A DNA stretch of 51,530 nt from Penium margaritaceum (Eukaryota > Streptophyta > Zygnematophyceae > Desmidiales > Peniaceae). The stretch's first letter is position 1. Each line of letters opens with the position of its first letter. A program made the translations under genes and the position numbers. Shown here one piece after another: positions 51,210 through 51,530 of the stretch. The notes below the pieces were generated by a model, which was not told where the DNA came from, ran no database searches, and saw nothing but the letters and a program-made list of their open reading frames with translations. The stretch is taken from the NCBI GenBank assembly GCA_023375785.1, contig SZWC01003925.1:133674-185203 (forward strand), given 5' to 3'.

Positions 51210-51385
51210 GGTCGCCCCCATTTTCGGCCGACTATGTCTGAGACGTCCCCATTCTGAGAAAAATGGCCAGGTTGTCCGCATTTGAAAAACTTATGGCTAG
51301 GTCGCCCCTATTCTTAGAATAGTTTTCCAACTTGCCCGCATTCTGAGAATTATGGCTACGTCGTCCCCATTTTTCTTATCGAATT
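51210..51385. repeat. 30-bp tandem repeat
   Basis: About six diverged units start near 51210, 51241, 51269, 51300, 51330 and 51359. The consensus is close to GGTCGYCCCCATTCTGAGAA followed by about ten more bases including ATGGCTA. No reading frame is preserved. Confidence 0.7.
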
Positions 51386-51497
51386 GTAGAGGGTTTGGGT
51401 TTGGGGATGTCGACGTCAGCGGAGGCCTGAAAGGACGTCATCGTTTGGGCGTGCAGCATCACCGAACAAACGAGACGAACCCCCCCCCTTCACCGAG

Positions 51498-51518
51498 CGA
51501 ACGATACATCATCGTTCG
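51498..51518. other. Hairpin near the right edge
   Basis: CGAACGAT (51498-51505) pairs with ATCGTTCG (51511-51518) around a 5-nt loop. Related CATCGTTTGG and CGAACAAACGA stretches occur at 51440-51475. Confidence 0.55.
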
Positions 51519-51530
51519 TACGTGCGCCCC

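Larger units (their letters stand above)
50881..51530 (-). mobile_element. Start of the D 5' LTR, continuing beyond the window
   Basis: The sequence after the PBS contains no reading frame or copia domain. It holds a ~30-bp tandem repeat and a terminal hairpin. No partner LTR is found at the left end of D, so the assignment rests on the adjacent PBS only. Confidence 0.4.

Overview
The window is a repeat-rich stretch of a large eukaryotic genome. I recognise no host gene, rRNA, intact tRNA or prokaryotic feature. Almost all interpretable sequence is Ty1/copia-type LTR retrotransposon: complete, nested, non-autonomous or decayed. Primer-binding sites (PBS) matching the 3' end of initiator-Met tRNA, CTG/CAG-rich leaders and copia polyproteins are compatible with a plant or streptophyte-alga genome. 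That taxonomic guess is inference only. A 130-base N gap and long C and G runs mark a draft assembly.

Layout. 1-899: leader, PBS and LTR of a minus-strand element (A1) that runs off the left edge. 900-3130: AT-rich, no gene seen. 3130-7500: very decayed minus-strand copia element (H), with a degenerate PBS at 7489-7500. 7501-10650: no gene, but a repeated 15-bp palindrome. 10651-17893: complete 7.2-kb minus-strand element B (GTGCT target duplication, two ~0.8-kb LTRs, PBS, polypurine tract) with no recognisable gag-pol. 17963-19084: fold-back element X with ~200-bp inverted arms around ~150-bp tandem repeats. 19221-~25978: element A2, same family as A1 and distantly related to B, also without gag-pol. 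~25980-31728: plus-strand copia element G, truncated inside reverse transcriptase (RT). 31792-38091: nearly intact 6.3-kb minus-strand copia element C (GAGGG target duplication). ~38097-50878 and beyond: minus-strand copia element D, split by minus-strand copia element E (42440-48303, ACGGG target duplication).

How the parts relate. Deleting E brings D's gag and protease back into one reading frame, so E is a later insertion into D. By eye the LTRs of C differ at about 3-4% of positions and those of E at about 9-10%, so C looks younger. C, D, E and G encode the usual gag, protease, integrase, RT and RNase H order, each with disabling stops or frameshifts. A and B have only the cis signals (LTR, PBS, polypurine tract) and would need proteins from an autonomous copia element to move.

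Most unusual content. (1) A ~51-nt hairpin unit occurs about 18 times in the LTRs of A and B and in a ~118-bp-period array inside A2, with compensatory changes in its stem. (2) A and B share fragments of an unrecognised sense-strand protein. (3) E has a PBS matching the anticodon arm, not the 3' end, of initiator tRNA-Met. (4) C and D share an identical leader stem-loop. All alignments, pairings and percentages were made by eye.
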